DNA of 64,000 nucleotides from Candidatus Levyibacteriota bacterium (GCA_016186625.1 JACPLG010000003.1:88761-152760); one strand, 5' to 3'; shown: positions 1-8,553, counted from the first letter of the stretch. Notes: generated by a model from the sequence alone, not told the origin. Numbers and translations are program-made.

Positions 1-723
1 TTTTCAATTCTTTTAATTATCATCCCCGAATTTTTTTATCTTAAGGATATATACACCGGGCATTTCAGAGCAAACACTATGTTTAAGCTCTCATATCAAG
101 CATTCATCATGCTTTCTTTTGCTAGTGTTTATATATTAATTAAAATTATATCAATTCGAAAAAGTCTTAAAACCAAACTATCAAAGCTAATTTTTACAAC
201 ATATGTTCCGACAGCAGTAATTCTTCTATTAATAGTTTCAGCTTATCCTTATTTTGCGGTGCCTTCGGGGTACGCAGATTTAAAAAATTATAAAGGCCTT
301 GATGGAATAAAATATTTAAATGAAATAAAACCTTCCGATTATCAAGCAATAGGATGGATCAATAAGAACATTAAAAATCAACCTGTAATTCTTGAAGCGC
401 AGGGAGATTCCTATACGGACTACGGGCGTGTTTCGGCAAACACCGGCCTTCCTACAGTTCTTGGATGGACAGTACATGAATGGCTTTGGCGAGGATCCTA
501 TGATATTCCAGCTGCAAGATTTGATGATATAAAAAATTTATATGAAACGGCTGATATAAATCTTGCAAAAAAAATTATCAGTAAATATAACATTAAATAT
601 GTTTATATCGGAGGGCTTGAGGAAGATAAATATAAAATTAATGAAATTAGTGAAAGTAAATTTGAAAAACTTGGTAATTTGGTATATTTAAACAAAAAAA
701 CGAGAATATATAAGCTAGACTAG
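1..723 (+). CDS. DUF2298 (YYY) membrane protein, C-terminal part
   Basis: The reading frame is open to the left edge, so this is the 3' part of a longer gene; the ATG at 79 is internal. The visible part carries the DUF2298 (Chlor_Arch_YYY) signature: a membrane segment ending in PEFFYLKDIY, then HFRANTMFKLSYQAF, two further hydrophobic helices, and an outer domain with SYTDYGRVSANTGLPT and HEWLWRG. Members are large polytopic membrane proteins thought to act in cell-surface glycan assembly; the exact reaction is not known. The gene ends convergently against the LCP gene, their stop codons overlapping by a few bases. Family call is firm, function open. Confidence 0.85.
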   Translation, partial: FSILLIIIPEFFYLKDIYTGHFRANTMFKLSYQAFIMLSFASVYILIKIISIRKSLKTKLSKLIFTTYVPTAVILLLIVSAYPYFAVPSGYADLKNYKGLDGIKYLNEIKPSDYQAIGWINKNIKNQPVILEAQGDSYTDYGRVSANTGLPTVLGWTVHEWLWRGSYDIPAARFDDIKNLYETADINLAKKIISKYNIKYVYIGGLEEDKYKINEISESKFEKLGNLVYLNKKTRIYKLD

Positions 724-1808
724 GGGATTTGGGAAACAATACACTCTTCTTGGGTTAGCTCACACCTAATAAATTCTTGAATTTCTGAATAATTATCACT
801 TCCTATACGAGGGACTAGCACCCATTCAAAATTATACATGCTGCTGATCGGGGGATGAGTCAGCAGTCCTCCTCTATCATTTTCCCTGTCTCCATAATCA
901 AGGACAACGCTTTCAATCTTTGCTTTTTGGAATTTTTGGGCAAGTTTTATAAAATCATCAAATTCCGCCTGCGCTATATCTGTATCAATACTTTGCTCAA
1001 CAGCACTATAAAGACCAATAAGTTTTGCTGGATTTATAATAATCTTAGGAGAAAAAACTTTATCCATAAATGCTCTTATTACTTTTTCCTGTCTTTGAGA
1101 TCTAGAAAAATCTGTTCCTTCCCCTCCTTTTGCATGACGGGATCTGACAAATTTAAGCGAAGTCTCTCCATCCATGTGAGTAATCCCTTTATCAAAATGG
1201 ATATGTTCATATCTGCAAGGGAATGCTTCAAGCTGAGATGAGGCAGTGGCAAGTTTCTCAAGATCCTCTGGTTTGTTATCACAGGGATCGTCCTCTCGGC
1301 CGGCAATCGGATATTCAAAATCATCAAAAGAATTTTCAACATTAACATCAAGCCCTCCTATCAAGTCTACTGCATTTACAAAACCTGAAAAATCAACAAC
1401 AATTGCATAATCAATAGGCTGTCCCGTAATTTTACTTATTACAGATTTTGCCAAAATTAATCCTCCTCCATCTCTTTTTGCTTCTCCTCTCGCATATGCC
1501 GTATTTACTTTTGAATCTATATCAGAGGACCAAATATCGCGGGGGAGTGAAACCAGAGTAACTTTGGATTCCTTGGTGTTAAGACTTGCAAAAATAATTG
1601 TGTCTGACAGATTAGGACCTTCGTGTTTTCCTCCAGCAATTCCCAGAAGTAAAATATTGATTGTATCTTTATCCGCTTTTTTAAGATTTATGTTTTTATC
1701 AAAAATAAATTGGAATAAAAATGGAGTAACGCTTCCGGTTTTTACTACTACTTCAAGACCAAGCAAAACAATTAGGAAAAATAGAATGAAAAGCTTTTTA
1801 AACAGCAT
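720..1808 (-). CDS. LytR-CpsA-Psr (LCP) family protein
   Basis: An N-terminal hydrophobic anchor (about residues 5-28) precedes an LCP domain (about 48-245) with INILLLGIAGG, the aspartate-rich SDTIIFASL strand, SLPRD and the arginine pair region RSRHA...DFSRSQRQ. LCP enzymes move undecaprenyl-linked glycopolymers onto the cell wall outside the membrane. The arginines and acidic residues that bind the lipid pyrophosphate are in place. The gene overlaps the end of tpiA by about 11 bases and probably forms a unit with it. The 362-residue length is normal for the family. Confidence 0.9.
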   Translation of the reverse strand: MLFKKLFILFFLIVLLGLEVVVKTGSVTPFLFQFIFDKNINLKKADKDTINILLLGIAGGKHEGPNLSDTIIFASLNTKESKVTLVSLPRDIWSSDIDSKVNTAYARGEAKRDGGGLILAKSVISKITGQPIDYAIVVDFSGFVNAVDLIGGLDVNVENSFDDFEYPIAGREDDPCDNKPEDLEKLATASSQLEAFPCRYEHIHFDKGITHMDGETSLKFVRSRHAKGGEGTDFSRSQRQEKVIRAFMDKVFSPKIIINPAKLIGLYSAVEQSIDTDIAQAEFDDFIKLAQKFQKAKIESVVLDYGDRENDRGGLLTHPPISSMYNFEWVLVPRIGSDNYSEIQEFIRCELTQEECIVSQIP

Positions 1809-2475
1809 TTTTAAGAATATTTATAAATGATTGGGGTTCAAGACTTTTTCCGCCAACTAAAACTCCGTCTACGTTTTCTATACTTAAATATTCTTTAATG
1901 TTTTGCGCATCAACGCTTCCTCCGTAAATCACTTTTGATTGGATTTTTTCTTTTATTTTTTGAACAAATTCGGAAACTAAATCAGGATTTTCCGGGGAAG
2001 CATCTGGTCCGCTTGTACTTATTGCGAAAGGGGGCTCATAAGCAATAATAATATCCCTATTTGATCCCAAACTCTCAAGTTGTGAAATTCTTGAAATACA
2101 AACAACCGGTATTAATCCGCTGGACTCTGCTCTTTCAACTTTTTTTTGAATCATCTCGTTTGACTCGCCAAAATTAGATCTTCTTTCAGAATGCCCTATT
2201 AAAGAGAACTCTGCGAATTCTTTAACTTGAGAGGCCGATACCTCTCCTGTATACGGTCCACTTTCAAACGGAGAAATATCCTGGGCGCCGACTTTAAGTA
2301 GTAAGCTATTCATTTTTATATAAGAGCTAATAAAATCAAGAAGAGTGAATGGAGCAAGTATAACTATTTCTAAATTTTGTGGGAATATCTGCACTGATAC
2401 TTCTTCAAGCCAGTTTTTAGCATCATTTTTGGTTTTGTTGGACTTCCAGTTGGCAAAAATTAAGGCATCTTTCAT
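1798..2475 (-). CDS. tpiA: triosephosphate isomerase
   Basis: Interconverts dihydroxyacetone phosphate and glyceraldehyde 3-phosphate in glycolysis. Family marks are FANWKSN at the N-terminus (normally NWKMN), the catalytic histidine in IGHSERR, the catalytic glutamate in IIAYEPPFAIST, and the phosphate-binding YGGSV and VLVGGKSL. At about 225 residues it is shorter than the usual 245-255, a common trend in reduced genomes. The ATG at 2475 is preferred over an upstream TTG at 2484. It is followed by the overlapping LCP gene. Confidence 0.92.
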   Translation of the reverse strand: MKDALIFANWKSNKTKNDAKNWLEEVSVQIFPQNLEIVILAPFTLLDFISSYIKMNSLLLKVGAQDISPFESGPYTGEVSASQVKEFAEFSLIGHSERRSNFGESNEMIQKKVERAESSGLIPVVCISRISQLESLGSNRDIIIAYEPPFAISTSGPDASPENPDLVSEFVQKIKEKIQSKVIYGGSVDAQNIKEYLSIENVDGVLVGGKSLEPQSFINILKNAV

Positions 2476-2506
2476 ATGGTACAATGGGCAAGACTAATTA
2501 TAAAGT

Positions 2507-4354
2507 ATGCAAAATGATATTCTCAAGGATCTAAATGAGGAGCAAAAAAAAGCGGTTATTCATACCGAAGGTCCCATGATCATTCTGGCTGGTGCTGGTA
2601 GTGGAAAAACCAGAGTGCTGACGTATAAAGTGATTTATCTTATTGAACAAAAAAATATTAATCCGCAAAACATTCTAATGGTAACTTTTACAAATAAAGC
2701 CGCTAATGAGATGAAGGGACGAATACAGAAATTTTCCGGTCAAACTGACAGACCTTTGATTGGTACATTTCATTCACTTTGCGCAAGAATCTTGCGAATT
2801 GAGGGAAAATATATTGGTTATTCAGAAAAGTTCACAATTTATGATACCCAAGATAGTATCGATGCTATAAAAGAGGCTATGAAACGGGCTAATATATCAA
2901 CTAAGGATTTCAAACCACATTCTATCCATTCAACAATTTCCCAAGCAAAAAATCAACTCATAAATGAGCTTGAATATTTAAATCTGGCCCGCGGTTTTTT
3001 TCAGGAAACTGTTACTAAGATTTATCCTCATTACCAAAGAGTTTTGAAAGAAAATAACGCATTGGATTTTGATGATTTGATTTTGCGGGGAGTTGAGCTT
3101 TTTGAAAAAAATCCTCAAATTCTTGAGAAATATCAGAATAAATTTGAGTATATTTTAGTTGACGAGTATCAGGATACCAATCAGGCGCAATATATTCTGA
3201 CAAAAATGCTCTCAAGAAAACATAATAACATTTGCGTTGTTGGAGATTTTTCTCAAAGCATTTATAGCTTTAGGGGGGCAAATTTTCAAAATTTAATTAC
3301 TTTTAAAAACGACTTTAAAAATGTTGCAACTTTTAGTCTCTCCCAAAATTATCGCTCGACTCAAACAATTCTTGATAGTGCTTTTGGAGTAATATCTAAA
3401 AATACCTCTCATCCGGTCCTGCAACTCTGGACCAATAATCAGAAGGGCGAAAAAATAATCCTTTATGAAGCAAACAATGAACATAATGAAGCTGAATTTA
3501 TAATATCCCAAATTATCAATTTAGGAATTAATCCAAAAGATGTTGCAGTTTTTTACAGAGTTAACGCTCAGTCCCGCGTTATTGAGGAAGTTTTTCTCCA
3601 TCACGGGGTTCCGTATGTTTTAGTAGGTGGAACAAGATTTTATGAAAGAAAAGAAGTAAAAGATATTCTGGCTTATCTTCGTCTTATTGATAATGAAAAA
3701 GATAATGTTTCCTACCAGAGAATCGAAAAATTAGGAAAAACACGGCTTAAGAAATTCATGGATTTTAGTCAAGAACTTGAAAAAGATAAATATAATACGA
3801 TCGAACTTTTAGACAAGGTTGTTAAGGCAGCTGACTACCTTTCTCTTTTTGATCCAAAAGATGAGACTGATATGCAAAGACTTGAAAATATTAAAGAACT
3901 TCGATCAGTTGCATTGGAATTTCCGCAGCTTTCAAATTTTTTAGAAAATGTTTCTTTGGTTGAACAAGAACAACTTCCGGACCTGCCTCGCGTGCCGCAA
4001 GGCAAGGCGGGCCATCCCAAAAAAAATGGGAAGGCAAATGCAGTAACACTTATGACTCTACACGCCGCAAAAGGTCTTGAATTTCCCTATGTTTTTATGA
4101 TTGGAATGGAAGAAGGACTTTTCCCTCACTCAAGATCTCTTATGGAGAAAAGCGAGCTTGAGGAAGAAAGAAGGCTTTGCTATGTAGGAATTACCAGAGC
4201 AAAAGAGCGTCTTTTTATGACTTATTCAAAACGCCGTTTAATTTTTGGACAACGCTCCTCAAATACACTGTCGCGCTTTATTCTGGACATACCAAAAGAT
4301 ACAATTATCATGAATACGCTTTTTAAAGAAGACGATGTCCCAGAATTCTTATGA
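2507..4354 (+). CDS. pcrA: ATP-dependent DNA helicase, UvrD/PcrA type
   Basis: A superfamily 1A 3'-5' DNA helicase for repair and replication restart. It shows the Q-motif LNEEQKKAV, Walker A AGAGSGKT near residue 29, VTFTNKAA, the Walker B DEYQDTNQ near 218, QNYRST, LHAAKGLEF near 516 and GITRAKERL near 560. At 615 residues it is about 100 short of usual PcrA and lacks the usual C-terminal tail. Residues about 492-508 (PRVPQGKAGHPKKNGK) come from a GC-rich palindromic insert at 3982-4013 placed in frame just before motif V. A TATAAAG box lies just upstream of the start. The stop overlaps the next start (ATGA). Confidence 0.93.
   Translation: MQNDILKDLNEEQKKAVIHTEGPMIILAGAGSGKTRVLTYKVIYLIEQKNINPQNILMVTFTNKAANEMKGRIQKFSGQTDRPLIGTFHSLCARILRIEGKYIGYSEKFTIYDTQDSIDAIKEAMKRANISTKDFKPHSIHSTISQAKNQLINELEYLNLARGFFQETVTKIYPHYQRVLKENNALDFDDLILRGVELFEKNPQILEKYQNKFEYILVDEYQDTNQAQYILTKMLSRKHNNICVVGDFSQSIYSFRGANFQNLITFKNDFKNVATFSLSQNYRSTQTILDSAFGVISKNTSHPVLQLWTNNQKGEKIILYEANNEHNEAEFIISQIINLGINPKDVAVFYRVNAQSRVIEEVFLHHGVPYVLVGGTRFYERKEVKDILAYLRLIDNEKDNVSYQRIEKLGKTRLKKFMDFSQELEKDKYNTIELLDKVVKAADYLSLFDPKDETDMQRLENIKELRSVALEFPQLSNFLENVSLVEQEQLPDLPRVPQGKAGHPKKNGKANAVTLMTLHAAKGLEFPYVFMIGMEEGLFPHSRSLMEKSELEEERRLCYVGITRAKERLFMTYSKRRLIFGQRSSNTLSRFILDIPKDTIIMNTLFKEDDVPEFL
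3982..4013. repeat. GC-rich palindromic insert inside the helicase gene
   Basis: A C/G-rich stretch with a small hairpin TGCC-GCAA-GGCA and flanks resembling other palindromic repeats of the window (10092-10129, 50100-50130). It is in frame and adds about 11-16 residues in a loop between conserved helicase motifs. The surrounding gene is AT-rich, which makes the insert stand out. Confidence 0.5.
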
Positions 4355-5412
4355 ACTTTGAAGATATCAATGAATCCTCTGCAACAGTTTATAATCAATC
4401 AGTAAACCATCCCCTGCAAGCATTTGAGTGGGGAGAATTTAGAAAAAAAACAGGAGTTGGGATAATTAGACGAGGGATTATTAAAAAAGAAAAGGTTGTA
4501 AACCCATATCAAATATCGATCCATCAAACCCCAGGCTTCTCCTATTTTATTGGCTATTTCCCAAAAGGTAATCTACCATCGAGCGAACTTTTGAACGAAC
4601 TAAAGAATATGGGAAGATCCAACAAGCTAACTTTCATTCAACTCGAGCCAAACGTCGAAATTGGAAATTGGAAATTGGAAATTGGAAATTCCGGTCTGCA
4701 ACCGGCCTTCCATCCTTTATTCACAAAGTATACATTTCTTCTCGATTTAAAAAAAACAGAAGATGAATTACTCAAGAATATGCATCAAAAAACTCGTTAC
4801 AATATTCGTCTTTCTCAAAAACACGGTGTTGAAGTCAAGATTGATAATTCTGACAAAGCATTTAAGGAGTACATCAAACTTACTAAGCAAACTACAAAAA
4901 GACAAAAGTTTTATGCACATGATGAAAATTACCACAGACTAATGTGGGAAACCTTAGGAATTTCAAATTTCAAATTTCAAATTTCAAATTCAGGCAAATA
5001 TCCGTTTGACCCGAACAAACTTCAAGCACATCTACTGACTGCAAAATATAAACATAAAACTTTAGTTGCTTATATTCTTTTTACATTTAAAGATACAATT
5101 TATTACCCCTACGGAGCATCTTCGGACGAACATCGGGAAGTTATGGCATCTCACGGAGCAATGTGGGAAGCAGTAAGATTTGGTAAAAATTTAGGTCTTG
5201 AGAAATTTGATATGTGGGGAGCGGCAAATGTCCCGGATCCAAAACCAAATGATCCGTACTTTGGCTTTCATAGATTTAAGCAAGGTTTTGGAGCAGAATT
5301 AATTGAGTTCGTTGGCAGTTATGACTTAGTTATTAATCCATTAAATTATCGATTACTAACTATTGCTGACAAACTCCGCTGGGCATATCTTCGCGCAAAG
5401 AAAAGACAATAA
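4351..5412 (+). CDS. FemAB-family aminoacyltransferase-like protein
   Basis: A FemAB/FemX-type GNAT-fold protein that in other bacteria adds amino acids from aminoacyl-tRNA to the peptidoglycan stem peptide. Typical parts are KTRYNIRLSQKHGVEV near residue 147, the C-terminal PYGASSDEHREVMASHGAM, FDMWGAA and HRFKQGFGAELIEFVGSYD. Two heptanucleotide tandem repeats (4657-4691 and 4959-4991) sit inside the gene in frame and add the peptides EIGNWKLEIGNSG and NFKFQISNSG. The start overlaps the helicase stop by ATGA, so translation is probably coupled. The substrate cannot be read from sequence. Confidence 0.85.
   Translation: MNFEDINESSATVYNQSVNHPLQAFEWGEFRKKTGVGIIRRGIIKKEKVVNPYQISIHQTPGFSYFIGYFPKGNLPSSELLNELKNMGRSNKLTFIQLEPNVEIGNWKLEIGNSGLQPAFHPLFTKYTFLLDLKKTEDELLKNMHQKTRYNIRLSQKHGVEVKIDNSDKAFKEYIKLTKQTTKRQKFYAHDENYHRLMWETLGISNFKFQISNSGKYPFDPNKLQAHLLTAKYKHKTLVAYILFTFKDTIYYPYGASSDEHREVMASHGAMWEAVRFGKNLGLEKFDMWGAANVPDPKPNDPYFGFHRFKQGFGAELIEFVGSYDLVINPLNYRLLTIADKLRWAYLRAKKRQ
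4657..4691. repeat. heptamer repeat GAAATTG x5 inside femAB-like gene
   Basis: Five tandem copies of a 7-bp unit, the last ending GAAATTC. Because three units make 21 bases, the insert keeps frame and reads as a seven-residue repeat (EIGNWKL). Similar 7-bp units recur at 4959, 5902, 25239 and 57911. Confidence 0.85.
4959..4991. repeat. heptamer repeat AATTTCA x4 inside femAB-like gene
   Basis: Four tandem AATTTCA units plus a partial fifth, in frame in the FemAB-like gene between the two GNAT halves. The unit is close to the reverse complement of the first heptamer repeat in the same gene. Confidence 0.85.
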
Positions 5413-5448
5413 AACAAACAGGTTTACACCCCGGGTGTGGATTTAGGT

Positions 5449-5897
5449 TTACACCTCAGGAAATATGTAGAGCCGAAGTTCATTTTTTTTATCCTCCTTA
5501 ACAACTGGTAGATCCATTTCGTATTTATATGAAATAATTCTTGTCCCTTTTTTTAATTCTTTTTTGAATTTTGGAATAAGTTTGTTAAGAGTTTTAGGAA
5601 TAAGATAAAGATATAAGACAGTTGCATCGGATAAGTCTTCATTGTAAAAATTCCCTCTTTTTAATTTTATGTTATCGCCCAAACCTCTTTTCCAAACAGA
5701 AAGCTTTGATAGAAAAAATCTAAATGGCTCAATCTCAATCTCTTCCCGACTTCCGCAAGTTTAAAAGCAGCCCGGGCAGTTTTGCGTTTTGTTCTCCAAT
5801 TAGGCGCCCAAGGACTATCCGGAGGCCAAATCCAGGAAAGAAGGATCAATAGAATAACAATTATTAGGATTAATCCAATATTAAATAATAAATCCAT
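5449..5897 (-). pseudogene. class I SAM-dependent methyltransferase, internally deleted and frameshifted
   Basis: Two frames together spell one familiar protein. The first half gives an N-terminal membrane helix and PPDSPWAPNWRTKRKTA...FKLAEVGK. The other frame then reads EIEPFRFFLSKLSVWKRGLG and GDNIKLKRGNFYNEDLSDATVLYLYLIP, ending ISYKYEMDLPVVKEDKKN. Between them the SAM-binding glycine motif I (normally D-x-G-x-G-x-G) is missing, so roughly 25-30 residues were deleted with a frame change near 5754. Without that motif the product should not bind SAM, so I call it a pseudogene. A sequencing error cannot explain the missing motif, only the shift. Confidence 0.75.
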
Positions 5898-5901
5898 AAG
5901 G

Positions 5902-5992
5902 TAAATTTCTAATTGCTCTAATTTCCTAATTGACCTAAATTGTGAATTGGGATTTGATTAGATTAATTAGGTTAATTAGAAATTAGGTTAAT
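5902..5992. repeat. intergenic heptamer-type repeat (TAATTTC/TTAATTAGG)
   Basis: An AT-rich stretch built from imperfect 7-bp steps around TAATTTC and its complement (AATTAGG), running into the last codons of the sodX-like gene. It is the same repeat style as 25239-25275 and 57911-57966. Confidence 0.6.
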
Positions 5993-6273
5993 TTTAATAT
6001 AATTTTTCCTTTTATTTGTTTGCGAGTTACTGAGCCAAATCTTCTGCTATCCATGCTATCCTTCTTATTATCTCCCACCAGAAAATATTTTTCATCTTTG
6101 ATTTTTTTAATTCTTTTTATATAAAGTCTATGATATTTTTCAAAAACAACAATATCTCCCTTTTTAGGCTTACCAAACAAGAAAGGGATATAACTTACCA
6201 GAACATTATCATTTTCGGAGAAAGCTGGCGACATGGAGTGTCCTAGGATTTTGAATCGGGATAAGAGAAGCAT
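5983..6273 (-). CDS. sodX: S26 signal peptidase-like protease, nickel SOD maturation type
   Basis: A 96-residue S26 serine protease core without a clear membrane anchor. The catalytic serine lies in GHSMSP (near residue 13), the general-base lysine in LYIKRIKKI, and the C-terminal box in VGDNKKDSMDSRRFG. It begins 7 bases after the stop of the Ni-SOD gene on the same strand. In the known sodN-sodX pairs this protease removes the leader in front of the metal-binding histidine. The pairing makes that role much more likely here than general protein export. Confidence 0.85.
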   Translation of the reverse strand: MLLLSRFKILGHSMSPAFSENDNVLVSYIPFLFGKPKKGDIVVFEKYHRLYIKRIKKIKDEKYFLVGDNKKDSMDSRRFGSVTRKQIKGKIILKLT

Positions 6274-6280
6274 TCTTGTT

Positions 6281-6787
6281 TTATTGTTGTACTACAATGT
6301 TTAATCCTGTGGGGTAAGGAGCCTTAACCCTAGCACTTTCCAAACCTTTGCTTTTATAAAATATTTCTGATACCTGCATGACAGTTTCCAGAAGTTCCTG
6401 GGCTGCATTCATGTCGATATTCTGGCGTGTCTTAACAGAAAGCGCTGTTGCTTTTTCCAATAAGGATTTTAATTTTGGAAATTTTTTGAAGTGTTCTTCT
6501 TTAAAATAATCATTTTGAAGCGTACCAAGTTCCTCCTCTACTAACTTTCCATGGTCTTCTTTGACATGAGTCAATCTTGAAACTTGGGATATAATTTTTT
6601 TTCTTTCCTCAAAAGGTGGCTCAGAACTTGATGCCGAAACTTCATCAATAAGTTGATTCATTCTTATGATAGTATGCGCGGCCACTTGAGCCTGATGCGG
6701 ATCATAAATCCCGCACGGAATATCACAATGCGCATAAGCAATTTTTGATGGTAACAAACGAAAAACCGAGGTTAGTTTCACTGCCAA
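6281..6787 (-). CDS. sodN: nickel superoxide dismutase precursor
   Basis: Contains the nickel hook HCDIPCGIYDP at residues 20-30. After cleavage behind Ala19 the mature protein would start His1-Cys2-Asp3...Cys6, the residues that bind nickel and do catalysis, with Tyr9 in place. The rest is helical, as expected for the four-helix SOD subunit (YxxKEDH-like HVKEDHGKLVEEEL and HFKKFPKLKSLLEKA). It converts superoxide to oxygen and hydrogen peroxide. The leader MAVKLTSVFRLLPSKIAYA is longer than the 14 residues known from Streptomyces. The protease gene follows directly. No nickel transporter is visible nearby. Confidence 0.93.
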   Translation of the reverse strand: MAVKLTSVFRLLPSKIAYAHCDIPCGIYDPHQAQVAAHTIIRMNQLIDEVSASSSEPPFEERKKIISQVSRLTHVKEDHGKLVEEELGTLQNDYFKEEHFKKFPKLKSLLEKATALSVKTRQNIDMNAAQELLETVMQVSEIFYKSKGLESARVKAPYPTGLNIVVQQ

Positions 6788-6846
6788 CTGATGATAAGAA
6801 ACAATCCCCCAAAAGTCAAGAAAGATATGGGTGGGTTTTACAAGAA

Positions 6847-7746
6847 TTATGCAGCATGTGATCCCTGAAGAACAGTTAATTCAGCTCTTATCTCAGCAAC
6901 TCTATCGTCCACAGCTGGAACCACAGAAACTTGAACTTTTCCAGTTGTATCTATTGCTCTGTTAGCTGCTGCTTTCCGTTCATTCTCGATCTCAAGAGCA
7001 ACTTGCCGTTCCAGTAGTCTTCTATATCTTCTTCCGGCTTTATAACCACCGATTGGCTCCCAAGAATAAAACTCATAGTCACTCCCCTGTCTTCTAAACT
7101 CTTCTCTTCTTAGTCTCTCATCTTCAAGTATTCTTGCTAATTCTGCCTCACCAGCTTGGAGAGAATTTCCATATCTTTCTTGATCATAACTTTCTTCACT
7201 TATTTTAACAGGGCGAGGGCGAGGGATAAAAATTTTTATAAAGTTGAATAAATCATCTCCAGGCATTGGCTGTATAGGCTCGTTTCTTTGAGTTATTCTA
7301 TCAATTGCATCAGTTAAGCGAATCTCATAGTCACTGAGTGGTTCATCCATTTCAAAATCAGGCCTCAATCTTGCAATTGCTTCTTTTGCAAGCTGTGCTT
7401 GTTCGGCCAGTCTAAATTGTTGTTCCGGTTCAAAATCTTCATCCAAAGAAGCTGTCTCAGCCTCTATTTTCCCTCTATATAAATATTTTAGGGCGAATTC
7501 CTGAACACTTCCGGGAACTTGCTGAAATACCTCACGTGAAACAGTTCTTGGATTAAATGGTTGAAAATCTATATGGCCTTCTTCTCGTAATGGTGAAATT
7601 AAAACATCAGGCTTGGGAAAAACTGCCGGAGACAGTACTTCGGGTGGAACAGATCTTGGATTAGATCCAACCTCTGTAGTCATAATTAAAGATAAAGCCT
7701 GATAGTAATAATATTGTGCTTCTCTTTGTGAAAAGTCAATGGTCAA
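6847..7746 (-). CDS. unknown protein, charged and helical
   Basis: A 299-residue protein with no signal peptide or membrane helix that I can see. It is rich in Arg, Glu and Gln with a long likely helical or coiled-coil stretch (about residues 195-270, ARILEDERLRREEFRRQG and RRYRRLLERQ). I do not recognise a family. Its codon use is less AT-rich than that of its neighbours. It is divergent from the unknown gene at 7909. The two share an intergenic region of about 160 bases with AT-rich promoter-like sequence. Confidence 0.6.
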   Translation of the reverse strand: MTIDFSQREAQYYYYQALSLIMTTEVGSNPRSVPPEVLSPAVFPKPDVLISPLREEGHIDFQPFNPRTVSREVFQQVPGSVQEFALKYLYRGKIEAETASLDEDFEPEQQFRLAEQAQLAKEAIARLRPDFEMDEPLSDYEIRLTDAIDRITQRNEPIQPMPGDDLFNFIKIFIPRPRPVKISEESYDQERYGNSLQAGEAELARILEDERLRREEFRRQGSDYEFYSWEPIGGYKAGRRYRRLLERQVALEIENERKAAANRAIDTTGKVQVSVVPAVDDRVAEIRAELTVLQGSHAA

Positions 7747-7908
7747 ATTTTATCGACGTAAATATATCAAACTATACACCTCTTGTCAAGACTATAGGTT
7801 TGTCTGCGTCTGCTACCTAGTGTTTTCACTAAGACCAAAACACAACAGGCCGCAAATTTTACCCCCTTGCATAAAATCATCTCATAACACTATTATTAAA
7901 TTGAGTTA

Positions 7909-8553
7909 ATGGCATTTCCACAAGAAGCACCGCGCTTTGATGCTCCAAGAACTGTTTTAGCAACAGTAGACCCATCACCAGTCCCCACCGAGAGGCCACT
8001 TTACCCAACGCTGAGATTTTATCCAAACGGTCTGATTGACTTGGAACCAATCAACGGCAAATCCTCAGATAGTTCTCATGTAAATGGTATTGAGTACGAA
8101 GAGCTGGGAATGAGAGTAGTTGATCAGATGCTTCCTGATGATCATTTTGCAATTGGGGCACATTTATTGGATGCCGCAACTATCCGAACTGATTTGGAGA
8201 GAGGAGGAAACGGTAGACCGGACCTTATGGTATTTGATCGAAAGGGAGAACTTAAGAAAATGTTTGAATTCAAACGAGCACTAAGAGATGAGGAATTGCT
8301 TCGAAGAAAATTATTAGGCATATCGTCTCTTTTGGGAAGATTAAGAGCAAATCCAATGCGACTGGGAGAATTAATTCAAGAAGCAACAGGACAGGAAATT
8401 TTACCGGATCCGATTTTTATACCTCCCGATCACGAGCTTGAGCCTGTGGTTTTCATCTCATCCAGCGAGCGGGGTGATGACTTAATAACCGCGGATGGAA
8501 CGGCATTGCGGGGATCTTTTATGACGATTCCTCTTACTATTTCTGAACCTTGA
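7909..8553 (+). CDS. unknown protein with a PD-(D/E)xK-like stretch
   Basis: A 214-residue protein without membrane segments. Residues about 103-124 read GRPDLMVFDRKGEL then KMFEFKRAL, which matches the spacing of a PD-(D/E)xK nuclease core (an aspartate, then E-x-K about 15 residues later). That alone is weak evidence. The remainder (a proline-rich start, and RPNG-like YPNGLIDLEPINGKSSDSS) is not recognised. There is no ribosome-binding site; an AT-rich box (ATTATTAAATT) sits close to the ATG, as at many genes here. Confidence 0.55.
   Translation: MAFPQEAPRFDAPRTVLATVDPSPVPTERPLYPTLRFYPNGLIDLEPINGKSSDSSHVNGIEYEELGMRVVDQMLPDDHFAIGAHLLDAATIRTDLERGGNGRPDLMVFDRKGELKKMFEFKRALRDEELLRRKLLGISSLLGRLRANPMRLGELIQEATGQEILPDPIFIPPDHELEPVVFISSSERGDDLITADGTALRGSFMTIPLTISEP

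Noticed and set aside
5449..5897. Two separate small genes of 77 and 76 codons
   Set aside because: Reading the overlap in the third frame joins them into one methyltransferase sequence; separate genes would leave the conserved EIEPFRFFLSKL stretch untranslated.
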